Shown: in pieces, positions 9,529 through 16,901 of the stretch
Layout of the letters: every line of letters begins with the position of its first letter
Position numbering within the stretch: the first letter of the stretch is position 1
Assembly: GCA_003427395.1 (NCBI GenBank)
Contig: BFEA01000129.1
Location: forward strand, 2,034,257-2,054,863
From: Chara braunii
Lineage: Eukaryota > Streptophyta > Charophyceae > Charales > Characeae
Direction of reading: 5' to 3'
Length of the DNA: 20,607 nt
Made by a program: the position numbers and the translations under genes
The notes under the pieces: model-generated
The model's input: the letters and a program-made list of their open reading frames with translations, nothing else
The model's database searches: none
What the model was told of the DNA's origin: nothing

Positions 9529-10050
9529 CAACAGAACAAATTTCCAGAATTAAATATTCATTCTATAGTAGAATTACATTCTAAATTTCCAATTTTCATT
9601 CCATCTTAAGCAATGTCATTCCAATTTTAAAATTTTTTGTCTTACTTGAGAACTTTCCTTCCAAGAATGGGGTATCCTTTCTTATTTGAACTACATGCTA
9701 GAGATGGAATGAAAGTCTGGATGAGTTCATGAAATATTTTAATTGGACTGTCATTCTAAGTAAGGATTTTCAGTCATAAATAAGTTAATCAAATCTAGAT
9801 TAGAAGATATTTGTTGTATTAGAATGAAAGTTTAATTAAAACATTTCATAAACTCATCTAGATTTCCGTTCCATCTTGAACAAATAGATGTAGTTGAAAT
9901 GGAAAGCTCATATTTAGATGGGAACTTATCAAATAAAACTGAAAATTTTCGAATTTGACAAACATGGGAATGATAATTTATAAATATGAAGGATTTTTTT
10001 TTTATGGAATGTTTTTTCAACTTCAATTTTTCGCTGGAATTTTTCTGTTG
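9529..10050. mobile_element. 522-bp foldback (MITE-like) element inside element A
   Basis: The AT-rich insert begins CAACAGAACAAATTTCCAG and its reverse complement at the other end begins CAACAGAAAAATTCCAG, so it has terminal inverted repeats of about 17-19 bp. Inside, 9702-9758 and 9820-9877 form a long imperfect inverted repeat around a 61-base loop, and weaker complementarity extends outward over most of the element. TC at 9527-9528 and 10051-10052 is the simplest 2-bp target duplication; a 3-bp GTC/GAC reading is also possible. It has no coding capacity. Removing it with one duplication brings the RT frame into register with RNase H. Superfamily not determined. Confidence 0.75.
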
Positions 10051-10052
10051 TC

Positions 10053-10765
10053 AGCGACGTGGGCGTGGGGGCGTCTCGAACTGTCGCGACCTTTCTCGAA
10101 TCCGATCTCAAGCCTCCTCGGGTCACGACGTACCCTAGGAACGAGATCTCGGAGAGAAAGAACTCACTTTTCTCCAATGCGATCTTGAATCTGATATCCT
10201 GCAATGCCCCAAGTGTTCATTCGATATGTTGCGCGTGCTCATGGAATGATTCCGAGTACACCAGGATATAGTCCATATACACAATGACGCAAAAATTGAT
10301 CATCCCCTGGGTCAGTCTGGTCTTGTTGACGAAAATTTGGAATGTGACGTTCATAGCTCTTTGGAAAGTAGCTGGTGCATTGCAAATTCTCATCGGGCAG
10401 CGAATCCACTGCCAGGTGCCTTCGAATAATACGAACGTTGTTTTCGACCCATCTTCCTCCTTAACCAGAATATGATGAAACCCATGGTGAATATCAAACT
10501 TACTGAAATAATTAGCACATTCATTTGCATCCAACAAATCATCAATCCGGGGAAGGGGGTACACATTTTTTATTGTGATGTCATTCAATTTCCTATAATC
10601 GATGCATATGCGAATCGACCCTTTTTTCTTCGGAACTATAACTACGTGGAATGACCATGGTCCGGTAGCTGGCTCAATCCACCCGTCAGCCTCGAAGTCC
10701 CTGACTCTCTAGAATGCTATTTTTCGCTCTGCAAGGGAATATCGTTATGGTTTGCAGTGAATCAA
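10053..10765 (-). pseudogene. Reverse transcriptase of element A
   Basis: The minus-strand frame is one register from about 10765 to 10053. In order it shows RYSLAERKIAF, EPATGPWSFHVVIVPKKKG and RICIDYRKLND (fingers), PLPRIDDLLD, motif A FSKFDIHHGFHHI with the catalytic Asp kept, motif B CNAPATFQRAMN, motif C VYMDYILVYS, and the thumb start ALEKSEFFLSEISFLGYVV. Motif C should be YxDD; the second Asp is Tyr (plus 10268-10270), which removes a metal ligand. In-frame stops lie near 10750 (TAA), near 10712 (TAG) and at 10217-10219 (TGA, probably from CGA). RT would copy element RNA into DNA in the particle. This copy is dead several times over. Confidence 0.9.
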
Positions 10766-11656
10766 TGGGTGCGTTTCGGTTTGGATTTTATGTTGGATAA
10801 CTAACGATAACCTGATGTCTGTACCCTTTACACTAATTGTCCCTTAATATTCGGTCAGAATCTATGTGATCAGTCGGTGGGTTTCATCGGCCATGTACCG
10901 AGGCACATATAGTTCGTAAGGCTGTCCGTGTATGTTAATCGTCACTTGTTTCGTGCCCATTTTACTACCGCTTCCTGGTGGGGGAGCTAAGATAAAGGAG
11001 TTGTCCGGTCTCCAGGAGAACACGGTGGCAACCATTTGAGCGTCCACTTCCCGGATGACCACGTGTTCTTCCGGGGTCATGCCATCATTGATGTCCTGCT
11101 AGCGTACTGGTTTCTCGACGATTTTGATCCTGAGTTCGTAGGGTACGAAGTCGTCGCGCCCAGTGGGTTCCAAAGTCTCGCTCTCGGCCCCCTGCCGCAG
11201 TAATCGGACCTCCTTCCCTGAAGAGAGCAAGGAACGAGATAAACTTGTAATGTCGTAAGATACCTTCTTGTCACTGTATCTTGAGAGAAGCGGGGAGTTG
11301 GCCTCGTACAAGGTCCGAGGGGGGGGGGAATCGGTCATCCGGATACTTGCACGAGTGGTTCCCCTAAGATTAGAGTCCGCGTTCGTTGAAGATTTTTTTC
11401 CGTAAGGACTAATGTTTTCATAGTCTTCTGTTGGACTGGGTAGCAAATCAACCGATGCACCATGTCCCAAATTACGGGGTCTGCTTCATCTTCGCTGTCA
11501 GAGGAGCCGCTTGACAACACCGGTCCCTTGTCTTTTTGGTCCGTTTCATGGAGCGGTTCCTTCCAGGTGATCACCCAGAGGGGTTCTCCAGTTTCTGGAG
11601 GGAGTTTCCGGGCCGTGGGTAGTGTGGTCTGGAGAGTCAAATGCATCAGAATAACG
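10766..11656 (-). pseudogene. Protease to RT linker of element A
   Basis: Two overlapping minus-strand frames carry this stretch. The frame 11646-11335 starts just after the 970-bp insertion and includes the acidic GPVLSSGSSDSEDEADPVIW. Near 11465 the coding sense seems to pass by frameshift to the frame 11470-11099, then across an in-frame TAG (11099-11101) to 11080-10862, which includes VPRYMADETHRLIT, and across two more stops into RT. No domain is recognisable. The stretch is polar and fits a linker of the polyprotein. A run of ten G near 11320 is a possible slippage site. Confidence 0.5.
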
Positions 11657-11659
11657 TAT

Positions 11660-12629
11660 TACTACTGAATTCATGAAAACCTAACAAAATCACAAAACCT
11701 AACATTTTTTATAAAATGAAAAAGTAAAAGTCAAATTGTTATATTTGACACAGAAAAGAGCACGTTTTTAACTGTTCCCCGAGAAAGGAGAGAAAAAAAC
11801 AAGCAAAAAGTATAGCTTTTCTCAAAATGTGAAAAAAACAATTATAGCAAAGAGCATGTTATAAGACTATAAGTCGTTCTTCGTATATTGACAAAAAACA
11901 TAGCTCAAACAAAACAATCTTTAAGGACTGCAAAGTCAACTCGAAAGATGTTAGAAAAAATACTTCCAGTGAATACTTATTTATAGAACTATAAGTCTTC
12001 AGCAGTTTGGTAAAAATCAAGCTCTGCGAAAACTAGTTTATAGAACTATAAATTAATATAACTCAATTTTTAAGTTAATTATAAAACCCTTGCCCAAAAA
12101 TATATATGTCTTGCAAAAGAAGAATTCAAATAACTTTTGTTTGACAGACATCTTTAAATTCTCAGCCAAACATGATTTAAAATAAAAAAATAGAAATATT
12201 TTGTAATAAAATTTATTACAAACCACTAAGAAACAATATATTCGTCAATGTATGATTGAACATATCAAAGCGAATGTATTCGTGAACTGGAGACTATGTG
12301 TGCGTGTTTGGGAAACCCCCGAATAGGTTCGTCGTGCTACATACCTTATAAAACTATATATATGATTTTTTAAGATAAACAAAAAATTGGGATATGTTGG
12401 TTTCTGAACAAACGGTGCTTTGCAAGGCAGTGATTTTTTGTAAAAAACCTTGCTTCTCTCCTCACCACTTTCAGTTGTTCTAAAAAAATACTTTTCTATT
12501 TTTTTTTTGTGGTTAATTTACTTCACAAAGAATTTCGTTCATGTAGCAGGACTGAAAAATGTACTATCATAATCTTTAAAAAAAATCGTACAAACCTAAC
12601 AATTTGTTTTGTTAGGTTTTCACGAATTC
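11660..12629. mobile_element. 970-bp AT-rich element with terminal inverted repeats inside element A
   Basis: Near its left end the insert reads GAATTCATGAAAACCTAAC, and the reverse complement of its right end reads GAATTCGTGAAAACCTAAC, followed on both sides by AAAA. TAT at 11657-11659 and 12630-12632 is a possible 3-bp target duplication, which leaves seven extra bases (TACTACT) outside the left inverted repeat. Near the right end, 12592-12619 forms a hairpin with 11-bp arms (AAACCTAACAA / TTGTTAGGTTT). The inside is AT-rich with repeated TATAGAACTATAA words and has no open frame of note. It has no transposase, so it is non-autonomous. Removing it with one duplication joins the protease frame to the linker frame. 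Confidence 0.65.
12595..12619. other. Hairpin at the right end of the 970-bp element
   Basis: The arms AAACCTAACAA and TTGTTAGGTTT are perfectly complementary around a short T-rich loop. The inner CCTAAC word is the same as in the terminal inverted repeat, so the hairpin may come from a duplicated end. Confidence 0.6.
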
Positions 12630-12632
12630 TAT

Positions 12633-13160
12633 GGTTTCCCACCCGTGTTTTGAAGGATGATAGATTGCCTTTCGAAATCCAAGTTTGCTCGTAGGACGTT
12701 GAGAGTTGGTCATCCCAGGAGGACATCATACGTGTTTATGTCCAGTACTACAACGTCCTCCAATGCATGAACTTTTCCTAATCGAAAAGCGACATTCGTA
12801 ATTCTTCCTACTGCCTTGATCTTCTCTTCATCAACTAAGACGAGATGATCTCCATCCATCAACGTGAATAAATCCTTCCTTCTCCCTGCCCGTTCCACGA
12901 CTCTCAGAGAGATGGCCAGAACGGCAGCCCCCGAATCAATAATGACATTGTATGGTATTCCCCAAACTCCGATATCGCATTTTGCGGATTTCCATGGAAT
13001 GGCTTTAAACCGCAGCAAATGATCGTGATTTTGGATTAATCCTAATCGTATCAGACGCGAGGTATTGGAATCATTTAGCTTGTCTTCGTGAGCAGAGGCT
13101 TTCCCCTTTGTGACTACTAACTTGGTAAGAGCAAATCGTTTTCGGTTTGCTTTGCAATGT
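12633..13160 (-). pseudogene. Aspartic protease region of element A
   Basis: The minus-strand frame shows KAIPWKSAKCDIGVWG, then the retropepsin active site VIIDSGAAV (Asp codon at plus 12935-12937), a middle section rich in Val, Asp and Arg, and VVVLDINTYDVLLG, which matches the conserved Leu-Leu-Gly near the protease C-terminus. A TGA stop follows at about 12710, and the frame then continues with a PTLNVLRANLDFE-like segment up to the 970-bp insertion at 12632. The frame stays open upstream to 13510, but beyond about 13150 it lies opposite a better plus-strand coding candidate and looks like a shadow. The enzyme would process the polyprotein; the active-site triad is intact here. Confidence 0.75.
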
Positions 13161-13162
13161 TG

Positions 13163-13709
13163 TAGCAAATCGTCGTCCCGTGGGCGACAGTGGAGCCTCA
13201 TTGGCCTAATACTTTGTGCAGCGATTGTCGCCACATCGAGCGTTATCAGACCAAAGGGTTTCACTATCGCACACGCAGCGAGGACGAGGATAAGGAAAAG
13301 GCCACTCGGTTGAGACCCTCCACGTCGGTTTTGGAGTTGTGTAGTGAGTGTCGACGCGACCTCATCCGAAAACGAGATACCACGTGTGTACCCTCCCCCG
13401 TTCACGCAAAACGAAGGGCGACAGCTTGTTGCGAAGTCCAACGATACTTTTTGGATTGAATTTCTCATAGCTGTGTGTCCCGCACGTGCCTCTTTTTTTT
13501 TAAAACCCACCCGTCTACGAAGCTTCTTCTTACTAAAGTCGGACGAACATAGGGAATTTCAGTTTCGTCTCCGTCCCCGCACTCAATTTTCCAAAAATCC
13601 TTGGCACACCCCATCATCGCTACCTTTTCCGAGCCCCTTCCGCGAACCGCAACGCTCCGACCGGAAGGTAGCGCAAGGAGTGAGGTTGAGTGTCGCACGA
13701 CTGCGCTAA
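13163..13709 (+). pseudogene. Antisense CxxC-CxxC coding-like sequence in element A
   Basis: On the strand opposite to pol, one frame from 13166 to about 13395 carries C-SD-C (13217-13228) and C-SE-C (13340-13351), separated by 37 residues, in a charged context (FHYRTRSEDEDKEKA). After a likely frameshift in the C-run near 13391-13399, a second frame continues to a TAA at 13709 with FWIEFLIAV, SFFLLKSDEHREFQFRLRP and SDRKVAQGVRLSVARLR. Composition is balanced and protein-like across the join, unlike the hydrophobic antisense frame. The paired CxxC could bind one zinc ion. I do not recognise the family, and I place it with low certainty as an antisense accessory gene of the element or a captured fragment. 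No start codon is identified. Confidence 0.45.
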
Positions 13710-13779
13710 CTTCAAAATTCATAGAGAGCCAAGTAATCGCGCTTGCAAAATTTATAGCATGCATGTCTGCGCCAGAAAC
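13710..13779 (-). other. Junction of 5' LTR and leader, candidate primer-binding site
   Basis: On the minus strand the repeat ends at 13780, and five bases later (13774) the sequence TGGCGCAGACATG begins. Starting with TGG suits a primer-binding site, because tRNAs end in CCA. I could not assign it to a tRNA with confidence. There is no clear tRNA-iMet match here, unlike element B. Confidence 0.3.
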
Positions 13780-14476
13780 TCGGGATTATGCCTAGGTAGA
13801 AGGAAGGAGGAGAGAGGAAGTGCCTACGCATGCATGGCCAGGCCGCGGCACGGGGGACGTAGCCACTCTCCACACATCGATCCGGTCATGCAAATGTCTA
13901 AGCTAATTAGAACAGAGAAGGAAGTATGCACATGCGAACGAAAATAAAAAGGGAGGGAGGGGAACACGAAAGACATCAAGAACGAGAGGATTACAATTGC
14001 AATTACGCCCGCCAAAAATTACAGTTGCGCGCAGGATTAAGGTGCGGAAAAGTCAGAGCCCAGATTTTGCCGTGGCAAGGCGTGCGTAAGTAAGAAGCGC
14101 CACGCAACTAAATTGTGAGGTACCTAAATTCCTAGCCTAAATCCTAATATCGAAAAAGAAATTCCGAAAGAAAACAATTCCCAGAGCCCGCGGGGGCTCA
14201 ACATCAGTTGAAAATTCAGAAACGACTTTCCCGCGCGATGATCGTGCCAAAATTCTCAGATCCCACAGCAGAACAAGAAAGAAGCTATGACAACCATTAT
14301 CTTTCGCGCTCGCTAAGGCATGCTCAACCGACCACCTGCGTGATACGTTCCCGTCCTCGACCCCGAAATCCAAAGAAACAAGGGCACCCATGCAACCGAA
14401 CCAGCCAACCGGACCCAACTTCTGAAGTAGCCTTGCTCAGAAAATTTTAGCGGTTGTAGAGAAACATTTCGTCACG
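13780..14476 (-). repeat. 5' LTR-like repeat of element A (copy 2)
   Basis: Direct repeat of 4538-5231 in the same orientation. Its ends have decayed relative to copy 1: the plus-strand start is TCGGGATTATGCC instead of TGGGGG, and the end is GTCACG instead of GTCACA. The divergence from copy 1 reflects time since insertion if these are LTRs. No promoter element is distinct enough to name. Confidence 0.65.
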
Positions 14477-14496
14477 TACCAATTCCCCCAGCCCTA

Positions 14497-14682
14497 GTGG
14501 AAGCGGAAGCGGACGAACCTTGCCGTACGGGAACTTCGGATGCCACGCTCATGCAATCTTCTACAGGTCCAATTCAAAGAGTCTACCCAGCAGGAGTACC
14601 TAAGCAAGGCAAGCCAACACCCACGGACACATCCTACCGTACTTTCCCTAACTTACCCAAGGCTAGGCGGAACTCAGACTAG
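14497..14682 (+). other. Small open stretch next to element A, unassigned
   Basis: A 61-codon plus-strand frame just outside the 5' repeat, rich in Pro, Thr and Ser. It has no motif, no signal or membrane segment and no neighbours in the same direction. It could be a fragment of a host exon or of another repeat, or chance. I do not call it a gene. Confidence 0.2.
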
Positions 14683-15010
14683 CTGGAGCGACTGATGTCC
14701 CTACCCTTTGTTTTCTTTTGTTTATTTATTTTCCCCCAAAACATCTGTTGCTGGCCAACTACCCAGAGGTTGATAGGAGCACCCCCCTGGTCGGAGGCCG
14801 TCATTGGATAGCTCCAGTCTATTCGTGGGGAGCTGCACGTGTTGGAAATCGGGTCCAGCTTCCCTATGACAAATTATGACATGTTGATAGGATGATAAAT
14901 GTAGGGCAGCATTGATTGCCCTCATAAAAGGGGATTAACTGCCACTAAGTACCCAGTTGTGGGCAACCCTCCCAATTCCCTCCACTAACCCTCACTAAAA
15001 TCAGGTATCA
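14683..15010. other. Non-coding interval
   Basis: I see no gene or long repeat here. A T-rich stretch lies at 14705-14735. The word GGATTAACT at about 14931 recurs at about 15483, next to the inverted-repeat element. Confidence 0.5.
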
Positions 15011-15106
15011 ACAATGCCCCCCTTTCACATGATTAATACCTATCACATGAGCACCACCCCTCTTCTCGCCTTGATTATTGCCCCTCCATGTCCACATCAA
15101 TAACTG
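15011..15106. repeat. 95-bp direct repeat, copy 1
   Basis: It shares a C-run, CACATG/GCATGA words, CCACCCCTCTTCTCGCCT and CCATGTCCACATCAAT with 15164-15262 at high similarity. The copies lie about 153 bases apart. Non-coding. Confidence 0.7.
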
Positions 15107-15163
15107 GACACAACTAGTCCGATATATCCAAACTGTAAAAATGTAGCATGACCACTATGATTC

Positions 15164-15262
15164 AACCATGCCCCCCCTTTGCATGACTCATGCCTATCTC
15201 ATGAAAACCACCCCTCTTCTCGCCTCGGTTAACAACCCTCCCATGTCCACATCAATCACACA
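15164..15262. repeat. 95-bp direct repeat, copy 2
   Basis: Second copy of 15011-15106, in the same orientation, ending a few bases before the TTAA that flanks the 200-bp inverted-repeat element. The two copies may be one segment duplicated in tandem with its 58-base spacer. Confidence 0.7.
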
Positions 15263-15271
15263 ACCCTTTAA

Positions 15272-15471
15272 GCCACCGGTACTTGGCCCAGCTATTAATG
15301 TCGAGCCGACTGACCCCCTGCGCGCCAAGTTTCGCCGACCGCCGGGGCGCCGGTTCAACTTTTTTTTGGCTGGTGCTTCCAGCCATTGTGGTCCGGTATC
15401 CCGAAGCCCGACAGGCGCGGCCCGTTAACGGGGAAGCGCCGCGGCCGATAGCTGGCCCAAGTACTGGTGTT
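15272..15471. mobile_element. 200-bp GC-rich MITE-like element flanked by TTAA
   Basis: The left end reads GCCACCGGTACTTGGCCCAG, and the reverse complement of the right end reads AACACCAGTACTTGGGCCAG. Both continue into CTAT, giving inverted repeats of about 24 bp. TTAA lies exactly outside both ends (15268-15271 and 15472-15475). A TTAA target duplication is characteristic of piggyBac-type transposition, but other TTAA-preferring or TAA-preferring families remain possible. The interior is GC-rich with a T8 run at its middle and codes for nothing. The non-autonomous status is clear; the family is an inference. Confidence 0.65.
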
Positions 15472-15705
15472 TTAAGGCAGGAGGATTAACTACCCAGCTG
15501 GAACATGATGTCAGTACTGTGTATCACTCAAGCCATGTACCGTGATAATCACCCACTGGCAATGCGATGTGTCTATCGAGCTATGTAACGTATCATTTCA
15601 CATGTATTTCAAACGACGTGATTTGTCAATCTAGCCGAACACCATGGCAGTGAAGCCTTCTGACGCAGCTATGAAGCAATCGAAAGACTGACTGATGTCA
15701 ATGAA

Positions 15706-15815
15706 GCAACCAAACGATCGATGTATCGATAAGGCAGCAAGCAACCAAACGATCTACGTATGTATCGATGAAGCAACAAGCAACCAAACAATCCATGCAT
15801 CGATGAAGCAGCTGG
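15706..15815. repeat. Tandem repeat, about 35-39 bp unit, three copies
   Basis: Units start with GCAACCAAACGATC or a close variant at 15706, 15741 and 15780, and each runs on through a TGTATCGATGAAGCA-like segment. A partial related segment (GAAGCAATCGAAAGACTG) lies just upstream at about 15673. Non-coding minisatellite-like array. Confidence 0.75.
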
Positions 15816-16261
15816 CCAGCAGAGGAAAAACGTGACACTCATGTATTCTCTCTAACCCACATCCCAGACCCACTTTGCATGAGTCCCTACCTCTCTGCTT
15901 GATTGCCTCTGCCACGAGATTCTCCAATCCCCTCTCTTCATACTCCAACCACACCTCTTCACCCGACCAAGTATTCCCCATTTCTCTCCATCATGCTCCC
16001 TTAAATTGTGGGGCCCTTTCCTGCCTGTTAGTGTAGGTGTGAAGGGAAACTGTCTCGATGTCGATTTCTGACAGGTAAAGTGGTTATATCCCGTCTGTGC
16101 ATGCAGGAAGAGAAGCCTTCCCATACGAGCTATGATTTTCAGCCCACCATGTGCACAACAATCATATCCCTACCCTACCCTAGAGATAAGCCATGCATCA
16201 GTAGAGCCCGTCATATACCTGATAGACCTCCCAGGGCGGTATCATAGTTGTGTGTATATGT
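15816..16261. other. Non-coding interval, pyrimidine-rich
   Basis: The plus strand is pyrimidine-rich from 15850 to 16020. Minus-strand open stretches of 75-90 codons overlap each other and have no recognisable domain. I see no gene here. Confidence 0.45.
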
Positions 16262-16402
16262 GTGCCCAGAGGCTATGTATGTTTGTATGAGCCCATAGGC
16301 TATGTGTATATATATTCACAAGCCATGTTTGTGTCTGCCCTAAGGCTATGTGTGCTCTGTGTAACTGTATAGCAAGATGTATGTGCCCGAAGACCAGATA
16401 TG
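16262..16402. repeat. Degenerate tandem repeat around GCCCATAGGCTATGTG
   Basis: Related units begin at about 16262 (GTGCCCAGAGGCTATGTATG), 16289 (GAGCCCATAGGCTATGTGTA), 16337 (CTGCCCTAAGGCTATGTGTG) and 16383 (GTGCCCGAAGACCAGATATG), with uneven spacing and TGTG/TATA-rich filler. It may be the body of the SINE whose tRNA-like head lies at 16488-16542. Confidence 0.55.
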
Positions 16403-16487
16403 TGCAGTACTATGTAGAGGGAACTATGTGTTCGTTCAAGAGAAGACAGACCAAGCTGGAAAAGAACCACCAAAAAGTCCCAGGCCA

Positions 16488-16542
16488 GACTCGAACCCAT
16501 GATCTATGAAATGTGACCTGAAGACTCTACCATTTGAGCAAC
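16488..16542 (-). repeat. tRNA-like SINE head (Pol III box A and box B)
   Basis: On the minus strand GTTGCTCAAATGGTAGAG (plus 16525-16542) resembles a D-arm and box A, and GGGTTCGAGTC (plus 16488-16498) resembles a T-arm and box B, in the correct order and at a spacing within the tRNA/SINE range. Acceptor-stem pairing is lacking, so it is not a functional tRNA gene. This pattern is usual for tRNA-derived SINEs transcribed by RNA polymerase III; the body would extend to lower coordinates. It ends about 30 bases from the 5' truncation point of the LINE. Confidence 0.5.
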
Positions 16543-16574
16543 AATCACAAAGAGTGTGAAATTCGAGACGGAGC

Positions 16575-16901
16575 GAGATATATCCCCGTAGCCCTCTCCT
16601 TGCTCTAGACCACGCGATGTGTGTGGCGTTTCTGTCCTTTGGAAAGAAGCCAGATCAAGGTAGAGGTTTCTATAAACTTAACACAACTCATCTTAAAATA
16701 GAGATGTTCAGATCTTACCTCAAAGATGTGTGGTCCTTCTGGAGAGAACAGAAGGCCAAAATACAAGATGACATCAAGTGGTTCAACAACGGCCTAGTCT
16801 TTCTAGGACGTAAATGCAATGAATACTTAAAATTATTAGCAGTTGAACGACATTCTTCTGAAACAAGACTATATCAGCGTATTCAAGATTACAACTCTTA
16901 G
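16575..16901 (+). pseudogene. LINE endonuclease C-terminal remnant
   Basis: The frame through 16617 reads LLALDHAMCVAF, which matches the SDHxPV-type motif at the end of an AP-type endonuclease, although the Ser is Leu or Ala in this alignment. It then reads GFYKLNTTHL and a helical, charged linker ending in RIQDYNS at a stop (16899-16901). The same protein continues in the frame two bases on (QLLEVDDSELKKNAA), so a single frameshift near 16890 separates it from the RT part. The Met at 16617 is internal to the old protein, not a start. The N-terminal endonuclease is absent because of the truncation. Confidence 0.65.

Larger units (their letters stand above)
4538..14476 (-). mobile_element. 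Element A: degenerate Ty3/gypsy LTR retrotransposon with two nested insertions
   Basis: Two diverged direct repeats (13780-14476 and 4538-5231) enclose a minus-strand polyprotein in the order protease, RT, RNase H, integrase, C-terminal extension, which is Ty3/gypsy order. Without the two internal inverted-repeat insertions it would be about 8.4 kb. Missing or unusual: no recognisable gag on the minus strand between the 5' repeat and the protease, no clear purine-rich tract before the 3' repeat, no clear flanking duplication at the outer ends. In-frame stops in all domains (for example at 7888, 10217 and 11099) and the LTR divergence point to an old insertion. Confidence 0.7.

Noticed and set aside
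9529-10050. A spliceosomal intron between RT and RNase H
   Set aside because: No GT donor or branch context lies at the frame-restoring boundary on the minus strand. The ends are inverted repeats with a short duplication, which is a transposon pattern.
12710-13510. A single 266-codon minus-strand gag-protease gene
   Set aside because: Only the part from about 13150 downwards has protease features. The upstream half is hydrophobic and lies opposite a better plus-strand candidate, so its openness may be chance.
15852-16124. A 90-codon minus-strand gene
   Set aside because: No recognisable motif, and it overlaps another open frame in pyrimidine-rich sequence.
15706-16402. A CRISPR array
   Set aside because: The repeats are degenerate and adjacent, without uniform spacers, and the window is eukaryotic in content.
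16488-16560. A functional tRNA gene
   Set aside because: The D-arm and T-arm are present, but the acceptor strands do not pair and no anticodon arm can be formed.
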